A stretch of DNA of 64,000 nt from Chitinophaga pendula. GTDB lineage: Bacteria; Bacteroidota; Bacteroidia; Chitinophagales; Chitinophagaceae. Within the stretch, counting starts at the first letter, position 1, and each line of letters begins with the position of its first letter. The notes under the pieces are model-generated. The model had not been told where the DNA came from and ran no database searches. It saw only the letters and a list, made by a program, of their open reading frames with translations. The position numbers were made by a program, and so were the translations under genes. Positions 9,158 to 19,261 of the stretch are shown here, one piece after another. Location of the stretch: NCBI RefSeq assembly GCF_020386615.1, contig NZ_CP077769.1, positions 1,550,001-1,614,000 on the forward strand, given 5' to 3'.

Positions 9158-9628
9158 TTATTTAACAGCTGGTGCAGACTGTAAGGAATCCTGGTGCATA
9201 ATCGTACTGGAATCCATCGTAGATGTGGCTGGTGGTATATAGTTAGGAATGATACTCTCAAATGTCAGCGATATCTTCCATTGACCCTTCTCCTTGATCA
9301 ACTGCAACATCTCTTTCTGGCTGGAAGATGAATTAAGTACCGTTACAGTAGCCTTATCCCCGTTCTCCTGTGTATCTATCACTTCTATCTTTGCCTTCTT
9401 GATCTTATCCCGCTCCGCATCATTCCTGCGCGCATCAAAAATAGAATATAATTGAATGATCTGTTGCGACTCCTTCGTAGCATACTCCCTTGCCTGGTCA
9501 AAGTTAGACTCCTGGATAGCATGCATAAACTCCAGCGCCACTTCCTGAGGAGCAGCCCGTTTTTTACAAGCAATCAACAATGTACCTGAAAACAGCAGCA
9601 GTGTAAGAAATCGCCAAAAATTGGTCAT
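9158..9628 (-). CDS. lipoprotein, DUF4878/NTF2-like
   Basis: A 156-residue protein with a lipoprotein signal peptide (MTNFWRFLTLLLFSGTLLIAC, Cys then KK). The mature part begins APQEVALEFMHAIQESNFDQAREYATKESQQ, the typical start of the NTF2-like DUF4878 fold, and ends in a Ser/Thr-rich tail. Such proteins are cell-envelope lipoproteins of unknown role. No clear partner lies nearby; both flanking gaps exceed 220 bp. Confidence 0.75.
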   Translation of the reverse strand: MTNFWRFLTLLLFSGTLLIACKKRAAPQEVALEFMHAIQESNFDQAREYATKESQQIIQLYSIFDARRNDAERDKIKKAKIEVIDTQENGDKATVTVLNSSSSQKEMLQLIKEKGQWKISLTFESIIPNYIPPATSTMDSSTIMHQDSLQSAPAVK

Positions 9629-9705
9629 GCGGTTGATAAGTTAAAATATCATGAACAAAAATAGGGGGAAAGATTGATATCTGCAAAGCTATTAGCAAAT
9701 AGGCA

Positions 9706-9727
9706 ATGACCACCTGCAGGCGGTCAT
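9706..9727. repeat. 22-bp near-perfect inverted repeat downstream of phoH
   Basis: ATGACC-A-CCTGCAGG-C-GGTCAT, symmetric except for one A/C pair. It lies between phoH and the lipoprotein gene. It could be a weak terminator for phoH on the minus strand, but no T run follows in either direction. Confidence 0.45.
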
Positions 9728-9858
9728 CCTACTGCTGGAATGGGCAGCTATAACTATCTCTAACCCTTTTGCCTCAATTGCAGAGGCTGTTAAGGAAGTG
9801 TTAATTGTGTACTGGCGGGCTGTTTATGCGGGAATAGCCGTAGTCGTTCGTAAGCGTG

Positions 9859-10821
9859 TTAGTGACTTTCTTCACGTTCTTTAGCGGCATCATATGCTCG
9901 TATGATCGCCTTTACTAACCGGTGTCTCACTACATCCTCTTCATCCAGCTGCACATACCCGATACCGTCAATGTTCTTCAATATCCGGCCGGCCTTCTCC
10001 AATCCCGAACGTTGATTTTTGGGAAGATCTATCTGCGTAAGGTCCCCCGTAATAATTGCTTTGGCAGAGGCCCCGATCCTCGTCAGAAACATCTTCAACT
10101 GTAGATCGGTGGCATTCTGGGCTTCATCCAGAATAATAAATGAATTGTCTAACGTACGTCCACGCATATACGCGAGAGGGGCAATCTCAATGACCCTGTT
10201 GGTCATATAGTATGTCAGCTTCTCCGCTGGGATCATATCATCCAGCGCATCATACAACGGACGCAAATAAGGATCAATCTTCTCCTTCAGGTCCCCGGGC
10301 AAAAATCCTAAACTCTCACCAGCTTCCACCGCAGGCCGCGTCAAAATAATCTTCTTCACCGCCTTGTTCTTTAAAGCACGCACCGCCAGCGCTACCGCCG
10401 TATACGTCTTACCAGTACCAGCTGGCCCGATCGCAAACACAATGTCGTTCTTCTCCGCCATCGACACCATCAGCTTCTGATTAGCCGTACGAGCCCTCAC
10501 AGTACGCCCGTTAGGACCAAACACAAGCACCTCATTCGGATTCCGCTCCTTGAAATTATCAACCGCTATCTCATCTCCCAATATCTGCTCAAAATAATTC
10601 TCACTCAAATTACCGTTCCGCTCCAGATACTGCACTAATTGACCAATCTTTTCCTGGGCATTCGCCACCTCTTCCGGTGCGCCGGACAGTTTTATTTGGG
10701 TACCTCTGGAAAGGATCTTTAGTAAAGGGAACTTCTTCTTCAGTAAATCCAGTTTCCCGTTGTTAACACCGAAAAACTCAATAGGATTAATACTCTCTAA
10801 ATTGATAATGGACTCTGTCAA
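9859..10821 (-). CDS. phoH: PhoH-family ATPase
   Basis: A cytoplasmic P-loop NTPase of 320 residues. An N-terminal KH-like segment (about 10-75) precedes the PhoH domain with Walker A GPAGTGKTYTAV, the motif ALKNKAVKKIILTRPAVEAGESLGFLPGDLKEK, and Walker B SFIILDEAQNAT. The family belongs to the superfamily I helicase-like fold and is linked to RNA metabolism and stress. It stands alone here; the ybeY gene that often follows it is absent. Confidence 0.93.
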   Translation of the reverse strand: MTESIINLESINPIEFFGVNNGKLDLLKKKFPLLKILSRGTQIKLSGAPEEVANAQEKIGQLVQYLERNGNLSENYFEQILGDEIAVDNFKERNPNEVLVFGPNGRTVRARTANQKLMVSMAEKNDIVFAIGPAGTGKTYTAVALAVRALKNKAVKKIILTRPAVEAGESLGFLPGDLKEKIDPYLRPLYDALDDMIPAEKLTYYMTNRVIEIAPLAYMRGRTLDNSFIILDEAQNATDLQLKMFLTRIGASAKAIITGDLTQIDLPKNQRSGLEKAGRILKNIDGIGYVQLDEEDVVRHRLVKAIIRAYDAAKEREESH

Positions 10822-10958
10822 TGATCTTTGATTTTGAGTTATATGGACTTGTATAGCAAGGATGCAGGCCCGTCTCTGGTATAAACAAACACCCGCATCC
10901 TCCTTACTAAAATATGCTTTTCCCCGGCAATCAACAGCCAGGTACTGTTAAGCAATTA

Positions 10959-11414
10959 CTAAATCCGGTAACCGTTCTGTTTGAAAGCTTCCACCTTCTC
11001 AGCAATCGCCTTGTCGCCCAATGCCAGAATACGCGCAGCTAATACAGCCGCATTACGCGCACCTGCCTTGCCTACCGCCAATGTACCAACCGGCAAACCA
11101 GCAGGCATCTGAACAATAGAATACAACGCATCAACGCCCCCGGGTAAACCACCTTCCAAAGGAACACCTAATACCGGTAATGATGTATAAGCAGACACCA
11201 CACCAGGCAACGCTGCCGCCATACCAGCTGCGGCAATAATTACGCCAAATCCCTTCTCCTGAGCCGTGATACAAAGCTCACGTACTTTGTCAGGATTACG
11301 ATGCGCAGAGGCTACAATCATCTCCCCGGTGATATTGAAAAATGCCAAGTAGTTCAACGCTTCCTGCATTACCGGCTTGTCGCTCTCTGAGCCCATAAGA
11401 ATTAGTACTTTCAT
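10959..11414 (-). CDS. purE: N5-carboxyaminoimidazole ribonucleotide mutase (class I PurE)
   Basis: De novo purine enzyme converting N5-CAIR to CAIR. The start chosen is the Met of MKVLILMGSESDKPVM, which begins the first beta strand; an upstream in-frame ATG would add 16 unconserved residues. The active-site motifs MGSESD, SAHRNPDK and SIVQMPAGLPVGTLAVGKAGARNAA are intact. Length is 151 residues. purK, the usual neighbour supplying N5-CAIR, is not in the window. Confidence 0.95.
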   Translation of the reverse strand: MKVLILMGSESDKPVMQEALNYLAFFNITGEMIVASAHRNPDKVRELCITAQEKGFGVIIAAAGMAAALPGVVSAYTSLPVLGVPLEGGLPGGVDALYSIVQMPAGLPVGTLAVGKAGARNAAVLAARILALGDKAIAEKVEAFKQNGYRI

Positions 11415-11722
11415 CTGATACCTGTTTGTTTTATAGTTGTAAAATTGAATTGTCGCCGGCAATTACCAGCTGCCAATACCGGCCCCGCTGGGTTAATTAA
11501 TTGTGTCTCAAAGATATCTATCCTTTCAGAATTCAAAAAAAATGATAATCCACAAATGGTGGATAAATCATGCCAAACCCCCGCCCCCAAAAGACATCTA
11601 CTCCCCAATCACCCGCCCCAAAAAAACACCCCAAAATTATTCCGGCCATTTTTAACCGGCAATAACTACTTTTAAGGCACCTTTTTGCTGTTATAACGCA
11701 CAAAATTGAGCATTTGCCAAAA
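11415..11722. other. divergent intergenic region without a recognised gene
   Basis: 308 bp between purE (minus) and the histidine kinase (plus). It contains C-rich runs around 11577-11640 and A-rich runs, but no convincing ORF, hairpin or promoter match. Confidence 0.5.
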
Positions 11723-14701
11723 ATGAGCCAAATTATCCGTCTGGGAGAACCAGCTGCCGTCTTCAATAAAGATGGGCAACTACTGGAAATCAATGATGCC
11801 TTCAAAAATACCTGTCGCTCCTACCTGGGCTTCGATATTAAAACAGGCGATAACATCAGCAAAATAGGTGTCTGCGGACCCGAAGAAAACCGCCTCCTCC
11901 TCCTTTGCTGCCAACGCGCCCTCGCAGGAGAAAGATGCAGCATCACCAAAACACTCACACTGCCAGGCCTCCCCGCCGCTCAGTATGAAGTCTCCTTCAG
12001 CCCTTGCTCCTCCGAAAATGGCCACGCCGATACCGCTTACTTCATCTGGCACAACATGACCCCTCAAAACGATCGTACCTGCCTCCCGCAGGAATATATG
12101 GCTCACCTCGGTCAAGCCGTAGATAGCTTCGCACTCGTCGTCGCTATCGACCAGCAGGGCCACATCCAACATGCCAACAGGCAGGCCGAAATATTCCTCC
12201 AACAACCGCCAGGAAGCCTCCGCTATCGCAACTTCTGCGAGGCCGCCGCCTGCCAGCCGGAAGAATGGTCCGCCTTCCTCGACCTCGTCCGGTCCGGCCT
12301 CAAAAGCCGCATCGACATCCGCTGCAATACCTCCCTCCACACCCCCCTCTGGCTCGACCTCCAGTCAAGCCCACTGACGTGCGGAGATCCGGGATACCTC
12401 CTCATAGGTTTCGATATCACCAGCCGCAAACAACAAGAACAAAAAGCCAGAGACGACGAACAGTTCTTCCGGCACGTAGTCGAAAACCTACCCATCGGAT
12501 TACACGAATTCCAACAGGATGGCCTCACCGTCAACATGAACAGCCAACAACGCAACATCTGGGGCGCCGACCATCCCATATTCAAACAGCCAGACTATAA
12601 CATACTCAACGATCCCTTCTACCAGCGCAATGGCCTCACACAACTCTTCCGGGAGGTAATCCAAAGAAAAACACCTATCAAACGTGAGATCATCATGAAA
12701 TACCGGGAAAGGCATGCCGCCGGCACAACCCGCCTCCTCCCCGCATACTACGAAGCCACCATGTTCCCGTTGCCTTCACAACATGGTCACCTGTTCCTCA
12801 TCCTCAACGAAATCACAGAAAAGAAACTGGCCGAAATAAGCCTCGAAAAAAGCGAACGCCTCCTCGATAATATCATCGAAAATATGCCCATCGGATACAT
12901 CCAGTTCGATAACCTCGGATATATCCGCCGCATCAATCAAACACAACGCGAATTCTTCGATACCCCCGACAAAGTCAGCCGCCTGCACTACAATATCATG
13001 AGCGATACCTTCGCCCGAAACGCCGGCCTCCACGAACTGTTCCTGCAAGTACTCCGGGAAAACCAACCCCTCAGAGTAGAACGCCGCCTCGACTTCTCCC
13101 AGGCAGAACAATGGACCAACATCGGCCGCGAAGTATTCCTCGACCTAACCATATTCCCCGTCCAGGACCCCGTAGACAAAGACGAGATCGTAGTCGTACT
13201 GGTCAACGATATCTCCGATAAAAAACTACAGGAAGCCGAAAACATACAATACCAGGAATTCCTCCAGCAAACCGGCAGAGTAGGCAAAATAGGAGGGTGG
13301 GAAATGGATATCGCCTCCGGCCGCCTCCGATGGTCCGCCGAAACATACCGCATATACGGCATCCCACAGGGTACCACCGTCGAAATGAATGAACTCTACC
13401 GATACTACGCCCCAGATACACATCGGGAAATAGAACGCCTCATCCAGCTCTGCATCGACAAACAACAGCCCTTCGACGTACAATTCGATATCCTCACCGG
13501 CGATAACCAATCCAAAAGAATACGCACCATCGGTCAACCCCACCAGGATACCCTCAACCCCGGACGTATCTACGGCGTCGTACAGGATATCACCGAACAA
13601 TACCAGATACGCGACGAACTCTCCCGCAACATAGAACTCATGCGCCTGTTCTTCGATACCATCGACATGGGATACGCCTCCATCGAAAAAGAAGGAACCC
13701 TCAACTTCCTCAACCAAAAAGCAGAACAGATCATCGGCAAAAAAGTACCGGTAGGCACTAACATCCTCACCGTAATGCCCGACCTGCACGATACCCCCTT
13801 CGAACTGAGATTGCTCGAATGCGCCGAACAACAACGCTCCCAGTCATTCGGTAGCTACTTCCGTCATACCGACAAATGGTACGACTTCCTGCTCGCTCCC
13901 ATGCGCGATGGCGCCATCTCCCTTTTCATAAGAGATGTCACCGAAAGCCGCAACCTGCAGCGAGACCTCCGAAAAGCCAACGAACAACTGTCCAGCCTCA
14001 ATAACTCCCTCGTCAACCAAAATAAACAACTGGAAGACTTCGCACATATCACCTCCCATAACCTGCGCGCTCCAATCGCCAACCTCAAAGCACTCATGCA
14101 GATGCACAACGAATCCGCCGTCAGCCACGAACGCGAACTCTACCTGGGAATGCTACACGAAGTGATCAAAAAAACAGACGAAACCCTCAACGACCTCGTG
14201 GAAGTCGTTCAGATCAGAAAAGATATGAACGTCGAAAGAGAACTGCTCTCTTTTGCCGATCGATTGCAGAAAGTGAAAGACATACTCCGCGCAGATATGG
14301 ACACCAGCGGCATCCAACTCACCTACGACTTCAATGAAGCACATACCATCGAATACCCGCGCGTATACCTCGATAGCATCCTCCAAAACCTGATCACCAA
14401 CGCCATCCGATACCGCGCCGCAGAACGAATCCCTACCCTCCACCTGCAAACACGACGGATAGGCAACGACATCGAACTGTCCGCCATAGACAATGGTATC
14501 GGTATCGACATGGAACGCTTCGGTAGCAAACTATTCGGCTTCCGCAAAACATTTCATAAAAATAAAGAAGCAAAGGGAATAGGCCTGTTTATCACAAAAA
14601 CACAGGTAGAAGCAATGGGTGGAAGTATACGTGCAGAAAGTAAGCCTGGGGCCGGAACCAAATTTATTATTACTTTTAGACCCGAATCGTCCCCCTTATG
14701 A
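11723..14701 (+). CDS. multi-PAS sensor histidine kinase
   Basis: A 992-residue protein with no signal peptide or membrane helix, so probably a cytoplasmic sensor. About six PAS-like modules can be traced by their starts: AAVFNKDGQLLEIN, ALVVAIDQQGHIQHAN, LPIGLHEFQQDGLTVN, MPIGYIQFDNLGYIRRIN, IGGWEMDIASGRLRWS and MGYASIEKEGTLNFLN. The phosphoacceptor His is in EDFAHITSHNLRAPIANL (near 775). The ATPase domain has NLITNAIRY, DNGIGID and KGIGLFITKTQVEAMGG. ATG at 11723 is preferred to an upstream TTG. The last four bases overlap the next gene (ATGA), so the two are translationally coupled. Confidence 0.93.
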   Translation: MSQIIRLGEPAAVFNKDGQLLEINDAFKNTCRSYLGFDIKTGDNISKIGVCGPEENRLLLLCCQRALAGERCSITKTLTLPGLPAAQYEVSFSPCSSENGHADTAYFIWHNMTPQNDRTCLPQEYMAHLGQAVDSFALVVAIDQQGHIQHANRQAEIFLQQPPGSLRYRNFCEAAACQPEEWSAFLDLVRSGLKSRIDIRCNTSLHTPLWLDLQSSPLTCGDPGYLLIGFDITSRKQQEQKARDDEQFFRHVVENLPIGLHEFQQDGLTVNMNSQQRNIWGADHPIFKQPDYNILNDPFYQRNGLTQLFREVIQRKTPIKREIIMKYRERHAAGTTRLLPAYYEATMFPLPSQHGHLFLILNEITEKKLAEISLEKSERLLDNIIENMPIGYIQFDNLGYIRRINQTQREFFDTPDKVSRLHYNIMSDTFARNAGLHELFLQVLRENQPLRVERRLDFSQAEQWTNIGREVFLDLTIFPVQDPVDKDEIVVVLVNDISDKKLQEAENIQYQEFLQQTGRVGKIGGWEMDIASGRLRWSAETYRIYGIPQGTTVEMNELYRYYAPDTHREIERLIQLCIDKQQPFDVQFDILTGDNQSKRIRTIGQPHQDTLNPGRIYGVVQDITEQYQIRDELSRNIELMRLFFDTIDMGYASIEKEGTLNFLNQKAEQIIGKKVPVGTNILTVMPDLHDTPFELRLLECAEQQRSQSFGSYFRHTDKWYDFLLAPMRDGAISLFIRDVTESRNLQRDLRKANEQLSSLNNSLVNQNKQLEDFAHITSHNLRAPIANLKALMQMHNESAVSHERELYLGMLHEVIKKTDETLNDLVEVVQIRKDMNVERELLSFADRLQKVKDILRADMDTSGIQLTYDFNEAHTIEYPRVYLDSILQNLITNAIRYRAAERIPTLHLQTRRIGNDIELSAIDNGIGIDMERFGSKLFGFRKTFHKNKEAKGIGLFITKTQVEAMGGSIRAESKPGAGTKFIITFRPESSPL

Positions 14702-15090
14702 AACCAGTCCAATTGATTTTTATCGTAGATGATGATCCAATACACCAACAGATTGCACAGATCATGATCGAGCGTCAGGGGATAAGTGAAAGAATACGCA
14801 CCTTCTCCGATGCAGAAGATGTACTTAACTGCCTGAAAGAGAACCGCGCACAGTCCACCGAACTACCGGATGTGATCCTGCTCGACCTCAATATGCCGGT
14901 AATGGACGGATGGGACTTCCTCGAAGAGTACGCCCTCTTTTATAAGGAATTACCCAAAGACATACGCATCTTCGTACTCACGTCCTCCATAGATGAAAAA
15001 GACCGCGAACGCGTAAACGCTTATGCTTTCGTCACCGGCTATCTCACCAAACCGTTGTCTAAAGAGATCGTACAGAAACTATCTGCCTGA
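14698..15090 (+). CDS. single-domain response regulator
   Basis: A 130-residue receiver-only protein: acidic pocket IVDDDPIHQQ, phosphoacceptor Asp in VILLDLNMPVMDGWDF, the Thr/Ser position FVLTSS and the conserved Lys in YLTKPLS. It has no output domain. Its start overlaps the kinase stop, so the kinase is its phosphodonor. It probably acts through protein contact or as a phosphate sink or relay. Confidence 0.93.
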   Translation: MKPVQLIFIVDDDPIHQQIAQIMIERQGISERIRTFSDAEDVLNCLKENRAQSTELPDVILLDLNMPVMDGWDFLEEYALFYKELPKDIRIFVLTSSIDEKDRERVNAYAFVTGYLTKPLSKEIVQKLSA

Positions 15091-15135
15091 CAGGTCACCT
15101 CAACACGCCGGTAGCGATCCCCACTACCCGTAACA

Positions 15136-15804
15136 CTAGTTAGCTGCCTGCTTCAGCTGAACGATCATCTGCGCCGGGTCAGCAGCCGAAAATACCGTAC
15201 TACCCGCTACCAACACATCTGCACCCGCCCGGATAATGTCCGCCGCATTCTTCAGATTAATACCGCCGTCCACCTCTATCAACGCATGCGCACCATTATG
15301 CGAAATCAACTCCCGCACCTGCCGGATCTTATGCAACGCCTGTGGTATAAAAGACTGCCCGCCAAAACCGGGATTTACACTCATCACCAACACCAGGTCC
15401 ACATCATTGATCACATGCTCCAGCATGTGCACCGGCGTATGTGGATTCAATGCCACACCGGCCTTCATCCCCAGCGACTTGATCTGCTGAATATTACGGT
15501 GCAGGTGCCGGCATGCCTCCAGGTGCACCGTCAGCACATCCGCACCAGCATCACGGAACGCCTCCGCATATCGCTCCGGCTCCTCTATCATCAGATGCAC
15601 ATCACATACCTTCTTCGTCGCCTGCCGTATCGCCGAGATCACCGGCATACCAAAACTGATGTTCGGCACAAAACGGCCGTCCATCACATCCAGGTGCAAC
15701 CACGCCGCCTCACTCTCATTCACCATCGACACCGCCTGGCCTAACTCTAGAAAATTCGCCGCCAGCAACGAGGGCGCTATTATTATTGACTTGTCTTTCG
15801 TCAT
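15136..15804 (-). CDS. rpe: ribulose-phosphate 3-epimerase
   Basis: A 222-residue TIM-barrel enzyme of the pentose phosphate pathway interconverting ribulose 5-phosphate and xylulose 5-phosphate. Motifs: IIAPSLLAANFLELG, LHLDVMDGRFVPNISFG, VDLVLVMSVNPGFGGQSF and IEVDGGINLKNA. The metal-binding His and Asp residues sit in these motifs. It lies 29 bp downstream of the TPR lipoprotein gene and is probably cotranscribed with it. Confidence 0.96.
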   Translation of the reverse strand: MTKDKSIIIAPSLLAANFLELGQAVSMVNESEAAWLHLDVMDGRFVPNISFGMPVISAIRQATKKVCDVHLMIEEPERYAEAFRDAGADVLTVHLEACRHLHRNIQQIKSLGMKAGVALNPHTPVHMLEHVINDVDLVLVMSVNPGFGGQSFIPQALHKIRQVRELISHNGAHALIEVDGGINLKNAADIIRAGADVLVAGSTVFSAADPAQMIVQLKQAAN

Positions 15805-15833
15805 AGTTGTAAATCTAAGATAAATTTAATCGA

Positions 15834-16850
15834 CTACTTACCCCCCTCCAGCGCCGCTAACGCCTGGCTCGCCTCCGGGTACTGCTTACGGAAAGATAAT
15901 GCTTTGTTGTAATCCGCAATAGCCGCCTCCTTATTACCCGTCCGCTCATAACAAAGCCCCCGGTAATAATAACAGGCCGCATCCGTAGGGGCCGTCTTGG
16001 CGCCCAGGTTAAAGTAATACAACGCCTCCTTCCACTGCTGCTGATCCTTGTAAAGTTTCCCCAGCGACATATACACAGGAGCATAAGCAGGATCAGCCGC
16101 AATACATTGCTTGTACGCCGCCACCGCCTGTGCCTTCTTCCCCGCACCGTCATAATACCTCCCGATAGCATGCAATGGCTCCGCATTCGTCGAATCCAGC
16201 CGGAACGCCAGCGTATAGTAAGCCACCGCATCCGGTGATCCCTTCGCTTGCAACAGGTCACCCAGCTCCATCACCGCCTCATACTCACTGTGCGTACCCG
16301 CTGCCGCCACCGCACTGCGTAAATGGGCTATCGCCGCTACCGTATCCTTCAGATCCTCCGCCATACGGGCCTTCAGGTAAAATGCCTGGTCCCGTGTAGC
16401 CGCCTGCCGCGATAACAAGGTAGCAAGACTGTCAGCAGCCGTATACTGCTTGGCTTCCGTCAACGCCATCGCCAGCTTATACTGCAGATACGAATAGTCC
16501 GGCTGTAATAACAACGCCTGCCGGAAGAAACGCGCCGCACCGGAATAATCCTCCGAAAGCAACGCCGCCTCACCAGCGCCGGCCCAATAATCTACCTGCT
16601 TACTGTCCAGCGAGGCCGCCTTCTCAAAATCCCGCTGCGCCAGCGTAGGATTCGTATTGAATAATAATAAGGCCCTCCGGAAATACAAATCCGCCTTATC
16701 CGGGAATTGCCCAATGGAATCCGTCAGCGGCGCTACCATCGCATTGTGATAGGCCGTATCCGCCGCCACCACAACCGCCGCCGGCTGACGACCACCCGAT
16801 CCGCAACTCCATATCGCAAACAGCGCTCCTGTTAAATATAAATATCTCAT
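15834..16850 (-). CDS. TPR-repeat lipoprotein
   Basis: A 338-residue protein starting MRYLYLTGALFAIWSCGSGG, a lipoprotein signal with Cys 16. A longer frame exists upstream but would run into thrC and has no signal sequence. The rest is a chain of about seven TPR units (for example YNKALSFRKQYPEASQALAAL and YYNFGAK-type helices). Such proteins scaffold envelope complexes. It precedes rpe; no functional link is evident. Confidence 0.85.
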   Translation of the reverse strand: MRYLYLTGALFAIWSCGSGGRQPAAVVVAADTAYHNAMVAPLTDSIGQFPDKADLYFRRALLLFNTNPTLAQRDFEKAASLDSKQVDYWAGAGEAALLSEDYSGAARFFRQALLLQPDYSYLQYKLAMALTEAKQYTAADSLATLLSRQAATRDQAFYLKARMAEDLKDTVAAIAHLRSAVAAAGTHSEYEAVMELGDLLQAKGSPDAVAYYTLAFRLDSTNAEPLHAIGRYYDGAGKKAQAVAAYKQCIAADPAYAPVYMSLGKLYKDQQQWKEALYYFNLGAKTAPTDAACYYYRGLCYERTGNKEAAIADYNKALSFRKQYPEASQALAALEGGK

Positions 16851-16868
16851 GTAACCGATTCGATTGTT

Positions 16869-16901
16869 AAAAAACGGCTGGTCACCTCCTGGTGCCAGCC
16901 G
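16869..16901 (-). terminator. terminator of the thr operon
   Basis: On the minus strand: CGGCTGG-CACC, loop, GGTG-CCAGCCG, then TTTTTT. It ends transcription after thrC, separating it from the TPR/rpe unit. Confidence 0.9.
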
Positions 16902-16950
16902 CCGTAAAACTATCATCAAAAATCGTAATTGTAAAATACCGTCGCAACAG

Positions 16951-18249
16951 CTATTGTAATAACCACTCCCGCAACGCCTCATAAGTGGCCGGAAGCGCCG
17001 TAGCCTGCTTCTCCTGCGCATAAAGCGCCTGGATGCGGGCAGGGGTCTCAATATGCGCTTGTAAAGAAGAGGGGGCCGTATCAGCAAACTTCACCGGGTG
17101 AGCCGTCTCCAGGAAAATACCAGTACCCGCATACCCCGTCTCCCGCAGGTAACGCTGCAATCCCAGGTAACCTACCGCACCGTGAGGGTCCAGCATATAA
17201 CCGTATCGCTGCCACACCGCCTCCATCGTAGCTACCGTCTGCTCATCTGTAAAAGCATACGACGAAAAATGCGCCGCCAACTGTGATCGGTCATTACCAA
17301 ACAACTGCAGGATACGCACGAAATTACTGGGGTCAGATACATCCATCGCATTCGATAAGGTCGGAAATGCCGTCCCCGGCGTATAATGCCCGCTGTCCAT
17401 AAAACGGGGCACCGTATCGTTGATGTTCGTGCTGGCCACAAAATGCGCCACCGGTAATCCCAATGCAGCCGCCATCAGCCCCGCACAGATATTACCGAAA
17501 TTACCGCTGGGCACCGAAAACACCGGTGGCCGCTCCTGCGCCCCCAACTGCCGCAACGCCAGGAAATAATAGAACATCTGCGGCAACCACCGCGCTACAT
17601 TGATAGAATTGGCCGATGTCAACGGCCGCTGCTCCTGCAAAGCCGCATCCAGAAAGGCCGTCTTCACCAGCTGCTGACAGTCGTCAAAAGTACCCGACAC
17701 CGCCAGCGCCGAAATATTACCTCCCAACGTCGTCAGCTGCTTCTCCTGTAAGGTACTCACCTTCCCCGAAGGATACAGGATCACCACCTCCACACCGGGC
17801 ACCCCGTAAAAACCACTGGCTACCGCACCGCCGGTATCCCCCGACGTAGCCACCAGCACCGTCACCGGCTTCGCATCGCCGCCCCGGAAATAACCGAGAC
17901 AACCGGCCATAAATCGCGCCCCCACATCCTTAAATGCCAGCGTAGGCCCGTGGAATAACTCCAGCGAATAAACGCGCTCACCCACCGCCCGCAAAGGAAA
18001 AGGAAAACTGACCGTATCCCGGATAATACCGCGCAACGCCGCCTCCGGGATCGCATCCCCCACAAAGGGCTGTATCACCTGGTACGCAAGCTCCCGCTCA
18101 TCATAACGCTCCGGGTAGGCCGCCACCAATGGGTCCAGCCGGGGAATAACAGTAGGGAAATAAAGCCCCTTGTCTGGCGCCAGCCCGCGTATCACCGCCT
18201 CCCGGAAAGATACCTCGTGCTGCCGCTGATGTAAACTATAATATTGCAT
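16951..18249 (-). CDS. thrC: threonine synthase
   Basis: A PLP enzyme converting O-phosphohomoserine to threonine. The 432 residues fit the long class with the N-terminal motif YYSLHQRQHEVSFREAV. The PLP lysine is in HGPTLAFKDVGARF, with cofactor contacts at ATSGDTGGAVA and VPSGNFGNICAGL. It is the third gene of thrA-thrB-thrC, 48 bp after thrB. Confidence 0.97.
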   Translation of the reverse strand: MQYYSLHQRQHEVSFREAVIRGLAPDKGLYFPTVIPRLDPLVAAYPERYDERELAYQVIQPFVGDAIPEAALRGIIRDTVSFPFPLRAVGERVYSLELFHGPTLAFKDVGARFMAGCLGYFRGGDAKPVTVLVATSGDTGGAVASGFYGVPGVEVVILYPSGKVSTLQEKQLTTLGGNISALAVSGTFDDCQQLVKTAFLDAALQEQRPLTSANSINVARWLPQMFYYFLALRQLGAQERPPVFSVPSGNFGNICAGLMAAALGLPVAHFVASTNINDTVPRFMDSGHYTPGTAFPTLSNAMDVSDPSNFVRILQLFGNDRSQLAAHFSSYAFTDEQTVATMEAVWQRYGYMLDPHGAVGYLGLQRYLRETGYAGTGIFLETAHPVKFADTAPSSLQAHIETPARIQALYAQEKQATALPATYEALREWLLQ

Positions 18250-18297
18250 GTGCTGTCTTGTCTGAATAAATAATGTAGATCGGATAGGAGAGGGGCA

Positions 18298-19227
18298 CTA
18301 GTCCGCCAACACCCTCACCCCCGTAGTGTTAATAGGAGATACATAGATCTTGTAATCAACTCCCAGTGGCGCATATACGCTGTCCATCGTTGCCGCTACC
18401 TGACGGGCCGTCGCCTCGCCCTGGCTCAACATGAACACCGATGGACCAGACCCGCTGATACCTCCGCCCAACGCCCCGGTCTCCTTACACTTCAGCTTCA
18501 ACTCCTGGAAAGCAGGTATCAGGATAGAGCGCACCGGCTCCACGATCACATCCTCCAGCGAACGCGCGATCAGCTCATAATCTTCCTGGTAAAGACCTGC
18601 CACCAACGCACCCACATTCCCCCACTGACGGATAGCATCCGTCATCAACACTTTCTGCTTCAATATCTCCCGCGCATCCGCCGTCTTTACTTCTATCTGC
18701 GGATGTATCACCGTCACCCACAACGCCGGTGGCGTATGCAGCGAGGTAATATCCAGTGGCTTATAACTGCGTACCAGCGTAAACCCTCCCATGATGGCTG
18801 GTGCCACATTGTCCGCATGCGCCGCCCCGCTGGCCAGCCGCTCACCTTCCATCGCAAACCGTACCAGCTGCCGCGGCGTAAACGGCCGCCCCAGCAACTC
18901 ATTCACACCTGCTACCGCCCCGGCAGCGCTGGCAGCACTCGAGCCAATACCACTACCAGGATGTATGTGCTTAAAGATCTCAATAGCAACACCTACATCC
19001 GGTTGCCCATACTTCTGCAATAACGCCTGCGCAGACACCCCAGCCACATTACGGCTCGCCTCCAACGGCAACAACGCCCCGTGTATAGCACTGATCTGCA
19101 CACCTGGCGTATCCGTGCGGCGAATAATCATCTCATCCCCGGGCGCTTCTAACGCCAATCCTATTACGTCAAAGCCACAGGCTACGTTCGCAACAGTAGC
19201 GGGGGCAAATACTTTTATCTGTTCCAT
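18298..19227 (-). CDS. thrB: homoserine kinase
   Basis: A GHMP-family kinase phosphorylating homoserine. The start is set at MEQIKVFAPATVANVACGFD, which gives 309 residues, the usual length; an upstream ATG would overlap thrA. The ATP loop PGSGIGSSAASAAGAV and the C-terminal motif GGGISGSGPSVFMLS are intact. It lies 34 bp after thrA. Confidence 0.96.
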   Translation of the reverse strand: MEQIKVFAPATVANVACGFDVIGLALEAPGDEMIIRRTDTPGVQISAIHGALLPLEASRNVAGVSAQALLQKYGQPDVGVAIEIFKHIHPGSGIGSSAASAAGAVAGVNELLGRPFTPRQLVRFAMEGERLASGAAHADNVAPAIMGGFTLVRSYKPLDITSLHTPPALWVTVIHPQIEVKTADAREILKQKVLMTDAIRQWGNVGALVAGLYQEDYELIARSLEDVIVEPVRSILIPAFQELKLKCKETGALGGGISGSGPSVFMLSQGEATARQVAATMDSVYAPLGVDYKIYVSPINTTGVRVLAD

Positions 19228-19261
19228 AGCAATGATAGCTGCATTTATACTTGATGGGTAA

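Noticed and set aside
16851..17087. N-terminal extension of the TPR lipoprotein
   Set aside because: It would overlap thrC and a terminator, is Arg-rich without domain character, and would bury the lipoprotein signal.
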